DNA of 64,000 nucleotides from Massilia terrae (GCF_024753145.1 NZ_JANUGU010000001.1:806001-870000); one strand, 5' to 3'. Positions 9,122 through 18,822 are shown, counted from the first letter of the stretch. Notes: generated from the sequence alone by a model not told the origin. Numbers and translations: made by a program.

Positions 9122-10176
9122 TGATCGACACCTCCTCGGATGCCACCTGCGTGATGGACCCGGAAGACCAGCTGTTCACGCTGCGCAATGCCGCCGGCAT
9201 GCGCGTGACGATCAGCGAGCGCGGCGCGGCCCTGGTGTCGTGGTGGACGCCGGACCGCTATAACCGCTATGCCGATGTGGTGCTGGGCTACCCGGACGCG
9301 GCCGGCTACCGCGACAACCCGGCCTACCTGGGGGCGGTGGTGGGGCGCTGGGCCAACCGCATTGCACACGGACGCTTCCTGCTGGACGGCGCGCCGGTGC
9401 AGATCGTGGCCAACGACCGCGGCAACCACCTGCACGGCGGCCCGCAGGGCTTTCACACGCTGCGCTGGCACGGCGCGGCGCGCCGGGACGAGGTGCTGCT
9501 GCGGCTGGTGTCGCCGGACGGCGCGGGCGGTTTTCCCGGCCGGGTCGAGGTGCAGGTGCGTTACCGCCTGGGCGACGACGGCGCCCTGGCGATCGACTAC
9601 GAGGCGGTGACCGACGCGCCCACGCCGCTCAACCTGAGCGCGCATCCCTACTTCAACCTGAACGGCGGCAGCGACGACGTCGGCGACCACATGCTGCAGA
9701 TCGAAGCTGATCATTACCTGGAGACCGACGCCGGCGGCATTCCGCGCGCGGTAGCCTCGGTGAGCGGCACGCCATTCGATTTTCGCCGCCCGGCCGCGAT
9801 CGGCGCGCGCCTGTGCTGGCCCGATGAACAGCTGCGCCAGGCCGGCGGCTTCGACCACTGCTACTGCGTGCGCGGCCGCGCGTCCGGCCGCGCCGGCGAG
9901 CTGCGCGAAGTGGCGCGCGTGGTCGATCCCGGCTCGGGGCGCTGCCTGCAGGTCTCGACCACCGAGGCCGGGCTGCAGTTTTACAGCGGGAATTCCCTGG
10001 GCGGCGTGCGCGGCCGGGCGGCGCGCCCCTATGCGCGCCACGACGGCTTTTGCCTCGAGGCGGGCGCTTTTCCCGACCAACCCAACAGCGAGCATGCGGC
10101 GTCCGTGATCCTGCGTCCGGGCCAGGTCTACCGCCAGACCACGGTCTATCACATCTCCTTGCAGCAGTGCGCGTAA
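9121..10176 (+). CDS. galM: Aldose 1-epimerase (mutarotase)
   Basis: Predicted enzyme of 351 residues interconverting alpha and beta anomers of free aldoses before their catabolism. The GalM fold is marked by GNHLHGGPQGFHTLRW (first catalytic His), SAHPYFNLNG (second catalytic His) and EAGAFPDQPNS near the C terminus (catalytic Glu). No signal peptide is visible from the ATG at 9121, so it is probably cytoplasmic. The start overlaps the xylR stop by one base, with GAAGAAAG as ribosome-binding site. Placement next to xylR and ahead of a XylB-like dehydrogenase suggests it supplies the correct anomer of xylose or galactose to that enzyme. Confidence 0.9.
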   Translation: MIDTSSDATCVMDPEDQLFTLRNAAGMRVTISERGAALVSWWTPDRYNRYADVVLGYPDAAGYRDNPAYLGAVVGRWANRIAHGRFLLDGAPVQIVANDRGNHLHGGPQGFHTLRWHGAARRDEVLLRLVSPDGAGGFPGRVEVQVRYRLGDDGALAIDYEAVTDAPTPLNLSAHPYFNLNGGSDDVGDHMLQIEADHYLETDAGGIPRAVASVSGTPFDFRRPAAIGARLCWPDEQLRQAGGFDHCYCVRGRASGRAGELREVARVVDPGSGRCLQVSTTEAGLQFYSGNSLGGVRGRAARPYARHDGFCLEAGAFPDQPNSEHAASVILRPGQVYRQTTVYHISLQQCA

Positions 10177-10233
10177 TCATGGGCTTTGTTGGTGAGTTTC
10201 GTAATTGCGGCCGCCGAACGCAACGGGCAACAT
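10175..10233 (+). promoter_or_regulatory. Predicted XylR-type promoter P4 for the SDR-GH29 operon
   Basis: The distal half AATCAT (10175-10180) overlaps the galM stop codon. GTTTCGTAATTGCGG follows with 22-bp phasing; TTGCGG (10205-10210) is the -35 position and CAACAT (10228-10233) lies 17 bp on. The site allows the dehydrogenase-fucosidase pair to be induced independently of xylR-galM. Confidence 0.68.
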
Positions 10234-10267
10234 TTCGCGCATCAATGTAATCGGGGAGAACAAGCAA

Positions 10268-11074
10268 GTGAGCAATGAAATGCAGCCCGCCGATGTGGCG
10301 GCGCCTTACGCCAGCTATCGCGACCTGGCGGGGCGCTGCGTGGTCGTCACCGGCGGTGGCAGCGGCATCGGTGCGGAGATCGTGACGGCCTTCGCGGGCC
10401 AGGGCGCGCGGGTGTACCTGCTCGACATCGCCGACGCGGAAGCGCACAGGCTGACCCAGGCGCTCGGCGCAGCGGCCCATCCGCCGGTCTACATCCGCTG
10501 CAATATGGCCGACCTGGAGGCGGTCGGCCGCGCCTTCGCCCGCATCGCGCAGGAAGCCGGCGTGATCGACGTGCTGGTGAATAACTGCGCCAACGACGAC
10601 CGTCACGCAGTGGACGACGTCACGCCCGCCTACTGGGACGAGCGCATGGCCGTCAACCTGCGCCACCTGTACTTTTGCGCGCAGGCGGCCGCGCGCACCA
10701 TGCGCACGGCGGGCCGCGGCGCGATCCTGAACCTCGGCTCGATCTCCTGGCATCTGGCGATGCCGAAACTGAGCTTGTACATGACGGCCAAGGCGGCCAT
10801 CGAAGGCATGACCACCGGCCTGGCGCGCGACCTTGGCGTCGACGGCATCCGGGTCAACTGCATCATCCCGGGCGGGGTGCGCACGCCGCGCCAGGCGGCG
10901 CTGTGGCATTCACCGGAAGAAGAGGCGCGCATGCTGGCCGGCCAGTGCCTGCCGCAGCGGGTCGAGATGCAGGACGTGGCGGCGATGGCGCTGTTCCTGG
11001 CCTCGGACAGCGCGGCGCGCTGCAGCGGGCGCAATTACTTTGTCGACGCCGGCTGGTACGGCTACGAAGCATGA
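10268..11074 (+). CDS. XylB-like SDR sugar 1-dehydrogenase (first copy)
   Basis: Predicted NAD(P)-dependent short-chain dehydrogenase of 268 residues that oxidises a free aldose to its lactone. The start is GTG at 10268, with GGGGAGAA upstream. It has the Rossmann motif TGGGSGIG (residues 28-35), an atypical NNCAND, SISWH with the catalytic Ser, and YMTAK with Tyr/Lys. Blocks such as NDDRHAVDDV, YWDERMAVNLRH and FVDAGW closely resemble Caulobacter crescentus XylB, the D-xylose dehydrogenase that opens the Weimberg pathway. The substrate could instead be L-arabinose, L-fucose or galactose; the adjacent fucosidase makes fucose a real alternative. It is cytoplasmic and forms an operon with GH29 under P4. 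Confidence 0.85.
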   Translation: MSNEMQPADVAAPYASYRDLAGRCVVVTGGGSGIGAEIVTAFAGQGARVYLLDIADAEAHRLTQALGAAAHPPVYIRCNMADLEAVGRAFARIAQEAGVIDVLVNNCANDDRHAVDDVTPAYWDERMAVNLRHLYFCAQAAARTMRTAGRGAILNLGSISWHLAMPKLSLYMTAKAAIEGMTTGLARDLGVDGIRVNCIIPGGVRTPRQAALWHSPEEEARMLAGQCLPQRVEMQDVAAMALFLASDSAARCSGRNYFVDAGWYGYEA

Positions 11075-11150
11075 GCCTCGGGCAAGCGCCGGGATATATT
11101 CACTAACCAGCCCACTGGAAAGGGCAGCCGCACAAGCGGAAAGGATAACA

Positions 11151-12791
11151 ATGAGACGACGCGAATTACTGAAGCATATGGCCGCCGCCATTCCGGCGCT
11201 GGCCCTGTCCCCCGATCTCCTCGCGGCAGAGGGCCAGGCCGAATCGATGGCTGCAGGCCCGTTCACGCCGGACTGGACTTCGCTGTCCACCTACCAGACC
11301 CCGGACTGGTTCCGCAACGCCAAGTTCGGCATCTGGGCGCACTGGGGCCCGCAGTGCGAGCCGGAATTCGGCGACTGGTACGCGCGCGCGATGTATGAGG
11401 AAGGCAGCGAGGCCTACCGCCATCACCTGCAGAAGTACGGCCACCCCTCGGAGGCCGGCTTCAAGGACGTGATCCCGCAATGGAAGGCGGAACAGTGGGA
11501 CCCCGACAGCCTGGTGGGACTGTACAAGAAGGCTGGCGCCCGCTACTTCGTCGCGCTGGCCAATCACCATGACAATTTCGACCTGTACGACAGCAAGCAC
11601 CAGCCGGAATGGAACGCTACCAGGATCGGTCCGACGCGCGACCTGGTCGGAGGCTGGAGCCAGGCGGCCCGCAAGCATGGCCTGCGCTTCGGCGTCAGCG
11701 TGCACGCGGCCCATGCCTGGACCTGGTACGAAGTATCGCAGGGCGCCGACAAGGCCGGTCCCAAGGCCGGCATTCCCTACGACGGCAACCAGACCGCGGC
11801 CGACGGCAAGGGCAAGTGGTGGGAGGGACTCGACCCGCAGGCCCTGTATGCGCAGCGGCACCCGCGCAGCAAGACCGACGCCGAAGGCGGCATCTACTAC
11901 GAGCAGTGGCACTGGCGTGGTGGCGCCTCGGTGCCCAGCAAGGCATACGCCGACAAGCTGTTCGACCGTACCGTCAACCTGATCGACGCCTACGATCCGG
12001 ACCTGCTCTACTTCGACGACACCGTGCTGCCGTTGTACCCGGTCAGCGACGTCGGCATGCGGCTGGCGGCGCACATGTACAACCGCAGCGTCATGCGCAA
12101 GGGCCGGCTGGAAGCTGTCGTCAACGGCAAGATCCTCGATCCGGTGCAGTGCCGGAGCATGGTGATGGACATCGAACGCGGCCAGAGCAACCAGATCGAG
12201 CCGCTGCCGTGGCAGACGGACACCTGCATCGGCAGCTGGCATTACGACCGCCGCATCTACGACAGCAAAGGCTACAAGAGCGCGCAGACCGTGGTGCAGA
12301 CCTTGATCGACGTGGTCAGCAAGAACGGTAACCTGCTGCTCAGCGTACCCGTGCGCGGCAATGGCACCATCGACGAGCAGGAGCGCGCCATCGTCGAAGA
12401 GATCGGGCGCTGGATGGCGGTCAACAGCGAGGGCATCTACGACACGCGCCCCTGGCACGTGCTGGGCGAAGGCCCGGCCATGGCAACGGTGGCGCCGACC
12501 GAGGGCGCAGGCTTCAACGAGGGCAAGAGCAAGCCCTTCACCGCGCAGGACATCCGCTTCACCACCAAGGACGGCATGGTGTACGCCTTCGTCATGGGCT
12601 GGCCGGACGACGGCAAGGTGAGCATCAAGTCCATGCGCAGCGGCGGCTACCTGAAGCAGCGGGTGGCGCGGGTGGAGCTGGTGGGACGCGGCAAGCCGCT
12701 GGCGTTCAAACAGGATGTGCATGGCTTGCACGTCACGCTGCCGTCCGAAAAGCCGGCGCTGCCGTACGCCATCGCCCTGAGAGTCGCCTGA
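11151..12791 (+). CDS. GH29 alpha-L-fucosidase-like enzyme (second copy, divergent)
   Basis: Exported glycosidase of 546 residues, about 80 longer than the first GH29 and clearly divergent. The ATG at 11151 is preceded by GCGGAAAGGATAACA and opens MRRRELLKH, a twin-arginine-like signal followed by an Ala/Leu stretch to about residue 28. GH29 features are KFGIWAHWGPQ, FVALANHHDNFDLYDS, GLRFGVSVHAAHAW and DLLYFDD with the likely nucleophile Asp. An insertion around residues 200-260 separates these blocks. It is 76 bp downstream of the XylB-like dehydrogenase in the same operon. The exact specificity (fucose versus another deoxy-sugar) cannot be read from the sequence. Confidence 0.87.
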   Translation: MRRRELLKHMAAAIPALALSPDLLAAEGQAESMAAGPFTPDWTSLSTYQTPDWFRNAKFGIWAHWGPQCEPEFGDWYARAMYEEGSEAYRHHLQKYGHPSEAGFKDVIPQWKAEQWDPDSLVGLYKKAGARYFVALANHHDNFDLYDSKHQPEWNATRIGPTRDLVGGWSQAARKHGLRFGVSVHAAHAWTWYEVSQGADKAGPKAGIPYDGNQTAADGKGKWWEGLDPQALYAQRHPRSKTDAEGGIYYEQWHWRGGASVPSKAYADKLFDRTVNLIDAYDPDLLYFDDTVLPLYPVSDVGMRLAAHMYNRSVMRKGRLEAVVNGKILDPVQCRSMVMDIERGQSNQIEPLPWQTDTCIGSWHYDRRIYDSKGYKSAQTVVQTLIDVVSKNGNLLLSVPVRGNGTIDEQERAIVEEIGRWMAVNSEGIYDTRPWHVLGEGPAMATVAPTEGAGFNEGKSKPFTAQDIRFTTKDGMVYAFVMGWPDDGKVSIKSMRSGGYLKQRVARVELVGRGKPLAFKQDVHGLHVTLPSEKPALPYAIALRVA

Positions 12792-12799
12792 CGCTCCTG

Positions 12800-12835
12800 G
12801 CCGCAATGCTCCCGGCGCACCGGAAGCATTGCGGC
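12800..12835. terminator. Bidirectional hairpin terminator between convergent genes
   Basis: An 11-bp inverted repeat, GCCGCAATGCT against AGCATTGCGGC, is extended by CCGG/CCGG around a CGCA loop. It fits exactly between the GH29 stop (12791) and the esterase stop (12836), and a short T-rich tail follows on the plus strand. Function as a shared terminator is inferred. Confidence 0.6.
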
Positions 12836-13738
12836 TTATTGCACGATCAGCTGGCGGTCGCGCAGCCATTCCTCGGCGCGCCTGGTCCAGTTGGAAGCGG
12901 TGCCCAGGCCGGGACGCATGGCCATGCCGTGGCCGCCGTGCTCGAACAGATACATCTCGGCCGGCACATGGGCGCGGGTCAGCGCCTGGTAGTACAGGAT
13001 GCTGTTCTCGACCGGGACCAGGCCGTCGTCCTGCGAGTGGATCAGCAGCGTCGGCGGGGTCTTGTCGGTCACCTGTTTTTCGACCGACATCAGCTGCGCA
13101 AGCTGCGGGGCCGGCGCGTTGCCCAGCAGGGCCCTGCGCGAGTCTTCGTGCATGGCGGGGGAAGTCATCGTGATGACCGGGTACATCAGCATCACGAAGT
13201 CGGGACGGGCGCTGACGGCATCGAGCGCATTGCCGGTGCGGCCAGCCGGATTGTCGTACAGCGTGGCGGCGCTGGCAGCCAGGTGGCCGCCGGCCGAGCT
13301 GCCCATGACGCCGATGCGGTCCGGCGCAACGCCGTACTGGGCGGCATGCGCGCGCACCGTGCGGATCGCGCGCAGCACGTCCTGCAGCGGCGCCGGATGG
13401 CCGAAGTCCGACAGGCGGTATTTCAGCACGAAGGCAGCGATGCCCAGGTGGGACAGCCACTGCGCGTACTGCTCGCCCTCGCGGGTGAAGGACAGGAAGC
13501 GGTAGCCGCCGCCGGGGCAGATGATGACGGCGGTCTTGGCCGGGCGGTCGAAGGAGGCCGGGTACACGGTCAGCGTGGGCTGCGAGACGTTGCTGATGCG
13601 CTCGCCGTCATGGTGCTCGGGGCCGGCATTGGCCTTCGCGTTCGGCACGCCTTCCGGCCACAGCGTGATGGTCTGGGTTTGCGCCTGGGCGACGCCGCAG
13701 GCGACGAAGAAGAGCAGGGGAATGATGAGTTTTCTCAT
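12836..13738 (-). CDS. Exported alpha/beta-hydrolase esterase (acetyl-xylan-esterase-like)
   Basis: Predicted periplasmic serine esterase of 300 residues, probably removing acetyl or feruloyl groups from plant polysaccharide fragments. A signal peptide ends near GVAQAQ (residue 20). Catalytic elements are the oxyanion motif ICPGGGY, the nucleophile elbow GSSAGGH, SQDDGLVP with Asp and EHGGHGM with His, the pattern of BD-FAE/Axe-type esterases. I chose the ATG at 13738; an in-frame ATG at 13753 is possible and neither has a strong ribosome-binding site. The gene is divergent from the GH97-CE1 fusion with 76 bp between starts, so the two probably share control, although the XylR element is not visible there. 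Confidence 0.82.
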   Translation of the reverse strand: MRKLIIPLLFFVACGVAQAQTQTITLWPEGVPNAKANAGPEHHDGERISNVSQPTLTVYPASFDRPAKTAVIICPGGGYRFLSFTREGEQYAQWLSHLGIAAFVLKYRLSDFGHPAPLQDVLRAIRTVRAHAAQYGVAPDRIGVMGSSAGGHLAASAATLYDNPAGRTGNALDAVSARPDFVMLMYPVITMTSPAMHEDSRRALLGNAPAPQLAQLMSVEKQVTDKTPPTLLIHSQDDGLVPVENSILYYQALTRAHVPAEMYLFEHGGHGMAMRPGLGTASNWTRRAEEWLRDRQLIVQ

Positions 13739-13814
13739 GGTTGGATCATGCATTCGGTTGAACGAGAAGGCATGGTAATCAACCGCCGCACCCGAAAACA
13801 GGAACCAATAAATT

Positions 13815-16673
13815 ATGTACACCACCTTACGCAATTTCATACAGGCCGTGCCGGCACTGGCTTTCCCATTGGCGGCATTGGCGCAACCGGACGCGGTACT
13901 GGAGTCCCTCGATCACCGCATCCGGGTGGAGCTGACGGCCGCCGATGGGCAGCTGAGCTATGCCATCAGCCGCGACCAGCATCCCATCATCGCCAGCTCC
14001 GCGCTTGGCCTGCAGACCACGCAGGGCGCGCTGGATGGAGGCACGCTGCGCGTCGTTGGCAGCGAGCGCAAGACGGTGAACGAGACTTACCGGCCGGTGG
14101 CGGGCAAGGCCGCCAGCGTGGCCAATCACTATAACCAGATCGAACTGCACTTCGCGGGCAAGAGCAAGGACATCAAGCTCGATCTGGTGGTCCGTGCCTA
14201 CGACGAAGGCGTGGCGATCCGCTACGTGCTGCCGCAGCAGGCCAGTGTCGACGAGATCGGCATCCACGGCGAAGCGACCCGCTTCGTGTTCCCGGCCGAC
14301 TACCGCTGCTGGGGCTTCAATCCGGGGCAGCCCGACAATGCGCATGAAGGCGAGTTCGATCCGGTCAAGGCGTCGGCGATTCGCCCCGCCCACTTGTTCG
14401 ACGCGCCGCTGGTCTGCAAGACCGGCGTGAAGAACACCACCTTCGCCCTGGCCGAAGCCGACAAGCGCGATTATGCCGGCGCCTACTACTCCGGACGCGG
14501 CGAGGGCGGCCTGGGCGTGCAAATCAAACTGGCGCCGCACCACAGCGATCCGAAAGCGCCGGGCTACTTGCCGCCGGTGCGCGCCTCGCTGGCGGCCGGG
14601 CCGCTGCTGACGCCATGGCGCGTGGTGATGCTGGCCGACTCGCCGGGCGCGCTGGCCGCATCGAGCCTGATCGCCACGCTGGGCAGCCCGTCCGTGATCG
14701 CGGACACCAGCTGGATCAAGCCGGGTAAGTCGGCCTGGGACTGGTGGAACGGCTGGGCGGTGAACCTGCCCGATGCCGGCATCAACACCGCCACCTATCG
14801 CGCCTACACCGACTTCGCCGCCGCGCTGGGGCTGGACTATATCCTGATCGACGAAGGCTGGTACGAGGGCAGCGCTGAATGGGGGCAGGCCGCCAATGTG
14901 ACCAAGCCCATTCCACAGATGGACATGGCCGCCATCATCGGCCACGCGCGCAAAAAGGGCGTCGGCGTCTGGGTCTGGCTGCAGTGGGAGCAGCTGGACC
15001 GGCAGCTGGACGAGGCCCTGGCCCTGTATGAATCGTGGGGCATCAAGGGCATCAAGGTCGACTTCATGAACCGCAACGACCAGGACATGGTCGGCTTTTA
15101 CCACAAGGTGCTGGGCAAGGCTGCTGCGCACCACCTGATGGTCGACCTGCATGCCGCCTACCCGCCGGACGGCCTGCTGCGCACCTACCCGAACTACATG
15201 ACGCAGGAAGGCGTGATGGGCGCGGAGTACAACAAGTGGAGCAGCCGCGTCACCGCGACTCACAACGTGACCCTGCCGTTCACTCGCATGATCCTGGGAC
15301 CGATGGACTATACGCCGGGCGGCTTCCGCTCGCTGGCGCCGGAGCAGTTCAGCGCGCGCCAGCGTAACGTGAAGCCCTTCGTGCAGACGACGCGCGGGCA
15401 GGCGGTGGCGATGTATGTGGTGTACGACTCGCCGCTGGTGATGGTTGCGGATAACCCGGAAGCGTACAGGAACCCGGACGGCAGCTGGGCCGACGGCGCG
15501 CAGTTCATCGGCAAGGTGCCGACCACCTGGGATGAAACGCGGGTGGTGGACGGCGACATCGGCCAGTACATCGTCTCGGCGCGCCGAAAGGGAAGCACCT
15601 GGTACATCGGCGCCATGACCAACGAGAGCGCGCGCAAGCTGGAGATCCCGCTGACTTTCCTCGACGGCGGGGTGCGCTATGGCGCCGAGATCCTGCAGGA
15701 CGGGAAGGACCGCGACCACCTGGCCGCCAGCACGGCGCAGGTCAAGCAGGGCAGCCGCATCAGGCTGTCGCTGGCGGGCGGCGGCGGCGCGGTGGTGGTG
15801 CTGACACCTGAGGCGCCCGTCGCCAATCCCGAGCAGCCGCATGCCGGACCGCCGCCCGGCGTCTATCAGGCGCCACAACTGGCGGCCGATGACGTGCGTG
15901 TCTTCTCGGTTCCGCCGGCCGGATTCGCGGACGCCCGCTCCGGCGTCGCGCAGGGCAGGGTGGAAGAGTTCAGCTACGATTCGCCGGTGACGGGCACGCG
16001 GCGCAAGGCAAATGTGTATCTGCCCGCGGGCTACAGCAAGGAGCGCCGTTATCCCGTGCTCTACCTCTTGCATGGCCTTGGCGGATCGCTGGACGACTGG
16101 CGCTATTACGTGCGTTCCAGCGCCATCCTCGACCAGCTGATCGCGGACGGGAAAGCGGTGCCGATGATCGTCGTGATGCCGAACGGACGCGCACTGGCGG
16201 ACGACCGGGCGCCGCCGCCCGAACGCACCTACACGCCCGAACATATCGCCGGCTTTGCGGCATTTGAGCGCGAGCTGCTGGAAACGCTGGTTCCCGCCAT
16301 CGACAAGCAGTACCCCACGCTGCCCGGCCCGCGGCAACGCGCCATTGCGGGTCTGTCGATGGGCGGTGGCCAGGCGCTGAATTTCGGCCTGGCGAACCTA
16401 AACAGTTTCAGCTGGGTGGGCGGCTTCTCGTCGGCGCCCAATACCGCCGCAGCGGCCGCACTGCTGCCCGACGCGGTGCGCGCGCGGACGCAACTGCGCC
16501 TGCTGTATCTGTCCTGCGGCAGCAAGGACGGCCTGTTCCACATTTCGCAGGACTTTCACCGCTACCTGAAGTCCAGCGGCATCGCGCACGTGTGGAACGT
16601 CGACCCGTATGGGCACGACCGCGACAGCTGGGCCGAGAACCTGTATGACTTTGCCCAGCTGCTGTTCCGCTAA
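13815..16673 (+). CDS. GH97 glycosidase fused to a CE1-type esterase
   Basis: A two-domain exported enzyme of 952 residues. After a signal peptide (about 1-23), residues 24 to about 660 form a GH97 module: the N-terminal beta-supersandwich, the barrel with WDWWNGWAVNLP and LDYILIDEGWYEG, and GIKVDFMNRNDQ with Asp416 in the retaining nucleophile position. This predicts alpha-galactosidase-type rather than inverting alpha-glucosidase chemistry. A Pro-rich linker (about 665-690) leads to a CE1/esterase-D module with YLLHGLGGS, the nucleophile Ser848 in GLSMGGG, and DPYGHDRDSW with the His. One polypeptide would thus remove both alpha-galactose and an ester group. AGGAACC lies before the ATG at 13815. 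It is convergent with GH42. Confidence 0.9.
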   Translation: MYTTLRNFIQAVPALAFPLAALAQPDAVLESLDHRIRVELTAADGQLSYAISRDQHPIIASSALGLQTTQGALDGGTLRVVGSERKTVNETYRPVAGKAASVANHYNQIELHFAGKSKDIKLDLVVRAYDEGVAIRYVLPQQASVDEIGIHGEATRFVFPADYRCWGFNPGQPDNAHEGEFDPVKASAIRPAHLFDAPLVCKTGVKNTTFALAEADKRDYAGAYYSGRGEGGLGVQIKLAPHHSDPKAPGYLPPVRASLAAGPLLTPWRVVMLADSPGALAASSLIATLGSPSVIADTSWIKPGKSAWDWWNGWAVNLPDAGINTATYRAYTDFAAALGLDYILIDEGWYEGSAEWGQAANVTKPIPQMDMAAIIGHARKKGVGVWVWLQWEQLDRQLDEALALYESWGIKGIKVDFMNRNDQDMVGFYHKVLGKAAAHHLMVDLHAAYPPDGLLRTYPNYMTQEGVMGAEYNKWSSRVTATHNVTLPFTRMILGPMDYTPGGFRSLAPEQFSARQRNVKPFVQTTRGQAVAMYVVYDSPLVMVADNPEAYRNPDGSWADGAQFIGKVPTTWDETRVVDGDIGQYIVSARRKGSTWYIGAMTNESARKLEIPLTFLDGGVRYGAEILQDGKDRDHLAASTAQVKQGSRIRLSLAGGGGAVVVLTPEAPVANPEQPHAGPPPGVYQAPQLAADDVRVFSVPPAGFADARSGVAQGRVEEFSYDSPVTGTRRKANVYLPAGYSKERRYPVLYLLHGLGGSLDDWRYYVRSSAILDQLIADGKAVPMIVVMPNGRALADDRAPPPERTYTPEHIAGFAAFERELLETLVPAIDKQYPTLPGPRQRAIAGLSMGGGQALNFGLANLNSFSWVGGFSSAPNTAAAAALLPDAVRARTQLRLLYLSCGSKDGLFHISQDFHRYLKSSGIAHVWNVDPYGHDRDSWAENLYDFAQLLFR

Positions 16674-16685
16674 GCTGGTTCGGGG

Positions 16686-18791
16686 TCAGGCGCCGTCTTC
16701 CTCGATGATCGCCAGGTTCCACGGCCCCAGTTGCAGCGTATCGCCGGAGCGCAGGCGGCGGCCGCTCAGCAGGTCGGTGCCGGGTTGGCGGCGGTAAGTG
16801 AAGCTGACCGCGTCGCCGGAATAGTTGAAGTAGTAGCGCAGCGTCCGGCCGAAGCTGTTGCTGCCGCTGCTGGCGTGTACGCGCGGCGGCAGCTGCTGGT
16901 CCGGCCCGGCCAGGCCTGCATCCTGCAGCGCCGCGCGTAGCACGCCGGCCTGCAGTTTATCCGACAGATAGCTGCCTTCGTAGACCACCTTGCCAGCGCC
17001 GTACTGGTTGGAGGTGATGGCGGGCCAGCGGCCGAAGAAGGGATGGTCATACCAGGCCAGGGCTTTGGCGCTGTCGAGCTGCAGGAACTCGGCCCAGTAG
17101 CGCACCTTGTTGTCCTCGCCGACATGGTAGGGATCGTCCTTCAAGGCCAGCGGCTGGGCCAGATTCGAGAATTCCTGGTAGTGGAAGCCGAGCGCCTCGC
17201 GTAGCGGCCCCGGCGCCATGGTCCAGCGCACCGCCGCGTTTTCGTTCGTGAAGCCGCTCTTGAAGGTCATCACCACGTGGCCGCCCTTGCGGATGTAGTC
17301 GGCAATGCGATTCAGCAGCGCATCGTCCGCCACGTACAGCGACGGCACGATCAGCAGCTTGTAGGGCGAGAAGTCCTGGCTTTCGGGGAAGACGAAATCG
17401 GCGCCGACGTTCTGGTCGTACAGCGCGCGGTGGATCTGCCGCACCAGCGAGCTGTAATCGGCCTTGCTGCCGCCCGCCCCCCATTGCGAGTCCTTGGCGA
17501 AGGGCATGTCGTTGATGGCGTTGAGCGAGTCGCGGCTCCACAGGATCGCTACCTCGTTGTGGATGCGCAGGTTGGCGAGGCGCGGGCCGATCTTCTGCAG
17601 CTCGTGCCCCGTGCGGCTAATTTCGCCGTAGGCGCGGTTCGGTTCCAGGTCGTGCGACAGCACGCCTTTCCAGTAGGTCTCCTGGTTGGCGTGGATCGAG
17701 GCCCAGTGCCAGTATTCGACCATGTTGGCGCCGTTGGCGATGTGGGTGTACACATCCTCGCGGAACTGGCCGTCGTAGGGCGGATACTGGAAGGACGAGC
17801 TCCAGTCCGTGGTCTGCGCATTGGTCTCGGTCACCAGGAAGTTGCCGCCCTTGAGCGAGCGTGTGAAATCGGCCTGCAGCGCCTGGTCCGCGCCGTTGTA
17901 GTACTCCTGCGGCGACCAGTGGTAGATGTTCACGCCGGGGACATCCAGCGCTTTGGCGACGGCGTTTTCGTTGACGTCGCCGTGCATGGCGCCCGCGAAG
18001 TCGTGCGTGACGAACTGGCGCGGCCCGGCGCATTCGCGCACCAATTGTGCCTGCCAGTGCAGGAAGTCGGTCACACGCATCTGGCTCCAGCGCGACCATT
18101 CGAGCTTGTAGCCGGTGCTCTGGGCGCTGTCCGGGCGCGGCAGGTCTTCCCATGTATGCAGGTTCTGGCCCCAGTAGTTGAGGAACCAGGCCTTGCTGAG
18201 GTTCTCCGGCGTGCCGAACTTCTTTTCCAGGTAGTGCTGGAAGCGGATGAAGCTGTCGTCATTGGTGGCGCCGTAACTGGCGGTCTCGTTATCGACCTGC
18301 CAGCCGATCACGTTCGGATTGTCCTTGTAATGGGCCACGATGCGGCGGATCAGGCGCTCGGCGTAGAAGCGGTAGGCCGGGGCGTCGGTGTCCATGTTCT
18401 GGCGCATGCCGTAGCTGTTCATGCCGCCGCCGGCGCGGCGTGCCAGGATCTCGGGATGCTGGTGCGCCATCCAGGCCGGCAGCGAGTAGGTCGGCGTGCC
18501 CATGATGACCTTGATGCCGGCCTTGCCCATGGCCTCGACCACGCGGTCCATCCAGGCGGTTTCAAAGCGCCCGTCCTCCGGCTCCCACAGGCTCCAGGTG
18601 GACTCGCCCAGGCGCACCACGTTGAAGCCGGCCGCCTTGATCATGGCCACGTCCTTGTCCAGCCGTTCGTAGGGCATGTATTCGTGATAGTAGGCGGCGC
18701 CGTACAGGATGGTCGGGAATTCCGGAGCGCCCCAGGCGCTGGCGGCCACCAGCCACGAGGCGGCAAGAGAGATTACTGTCCGTTTGAGCAT
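16686..18791 (-). CDS. GH42 beta-galactosidase
   Basis: Predicted exported beta-galactosidase of 701 residues. The ATG at 18791 has GGAAGG 7 bp upstream and opens a signal peptide cleaved near ASAWGA (residue 21). The GH42 (beta/alpha)8 core contains RLGESTWSLWEPEDG, GWQVDNE with the acid/base Glu and FLVTETNAQ with the nucleophile Glu. A trimerisation-like middle domain (DYIRKGGHVVMTFKSG) and a short C-terminal beta domain follow, as usual for the family. Most GH42 enzymes are intracellular, so a signal peptide is notable. It sits alone under P5, divergent from the acyltransferase operon. Some GH42 members cleave alpha-L-arabinopyranosides, so galactose specificity is likely but not certain. 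Confidence 0.9.
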   Translation of the reverse strand: MLKRTVISLAASWLVAASAWGAPEFPTILYGAAYYHEYMPYERLDKDVAMIKAAGFNVVRLGESTWSLWEPEDGRFETAWMDRVVEAMGKAGIKVIMGTPTYSLPAWMAHQHPEILARRAGGGMNSYGMRQNMDTDAPAYRFYAERLIRRIVAHYKDNPNVIGWQVDNETASYGATNDDSFIRFQHYLEKKFGTPENLSKAWFLNYWGQNLHTWEDLPRPDSAQSTGYKLEWSRWSQMRVTDFLHWQAQLVRECAGPRQFVTHDFAGAMHGDVNENAVAKALDVPGVNIYHWSPQEYYNGADQALQADFTRSLKGGNFLVTETNAQTTDWSSSFQYPPYDGQFREDVYTHIANGANMVEYWHWASIHANQETYWKGVLSHDLEPNRAYGEISRTGHELQKIGPRLANLRIHNEVAILWSRDSLNAINDMPFAKDSQWGAGGSKADYSSLVRQIHRALYDQNVGADFVFPESQDFSPYKLLIVPSLYVADDALLNRIADYIRKGGHVVMTFKSGFTNENAAVRWTMAPGPLREALGFHYQEFSNLAQPLALKDDPYHVGEDNKVRYWAEFLQLDSAKALAWYDHPFFGRWPAITSNQYGAGKVVYEGSYLSDKLQAGVLRAALQDAGLAGPDQQLPPRVHASSGSNSFGRTLRYYFNYSGDAVSFTYRRQPGTDLLSGRRLRSGDTLQLGPWNLAIIEEDGA

Positions 18792-18822
18792 GCGGGAACC
18801 TTCCAGTCTGTGATTGCCTGCC

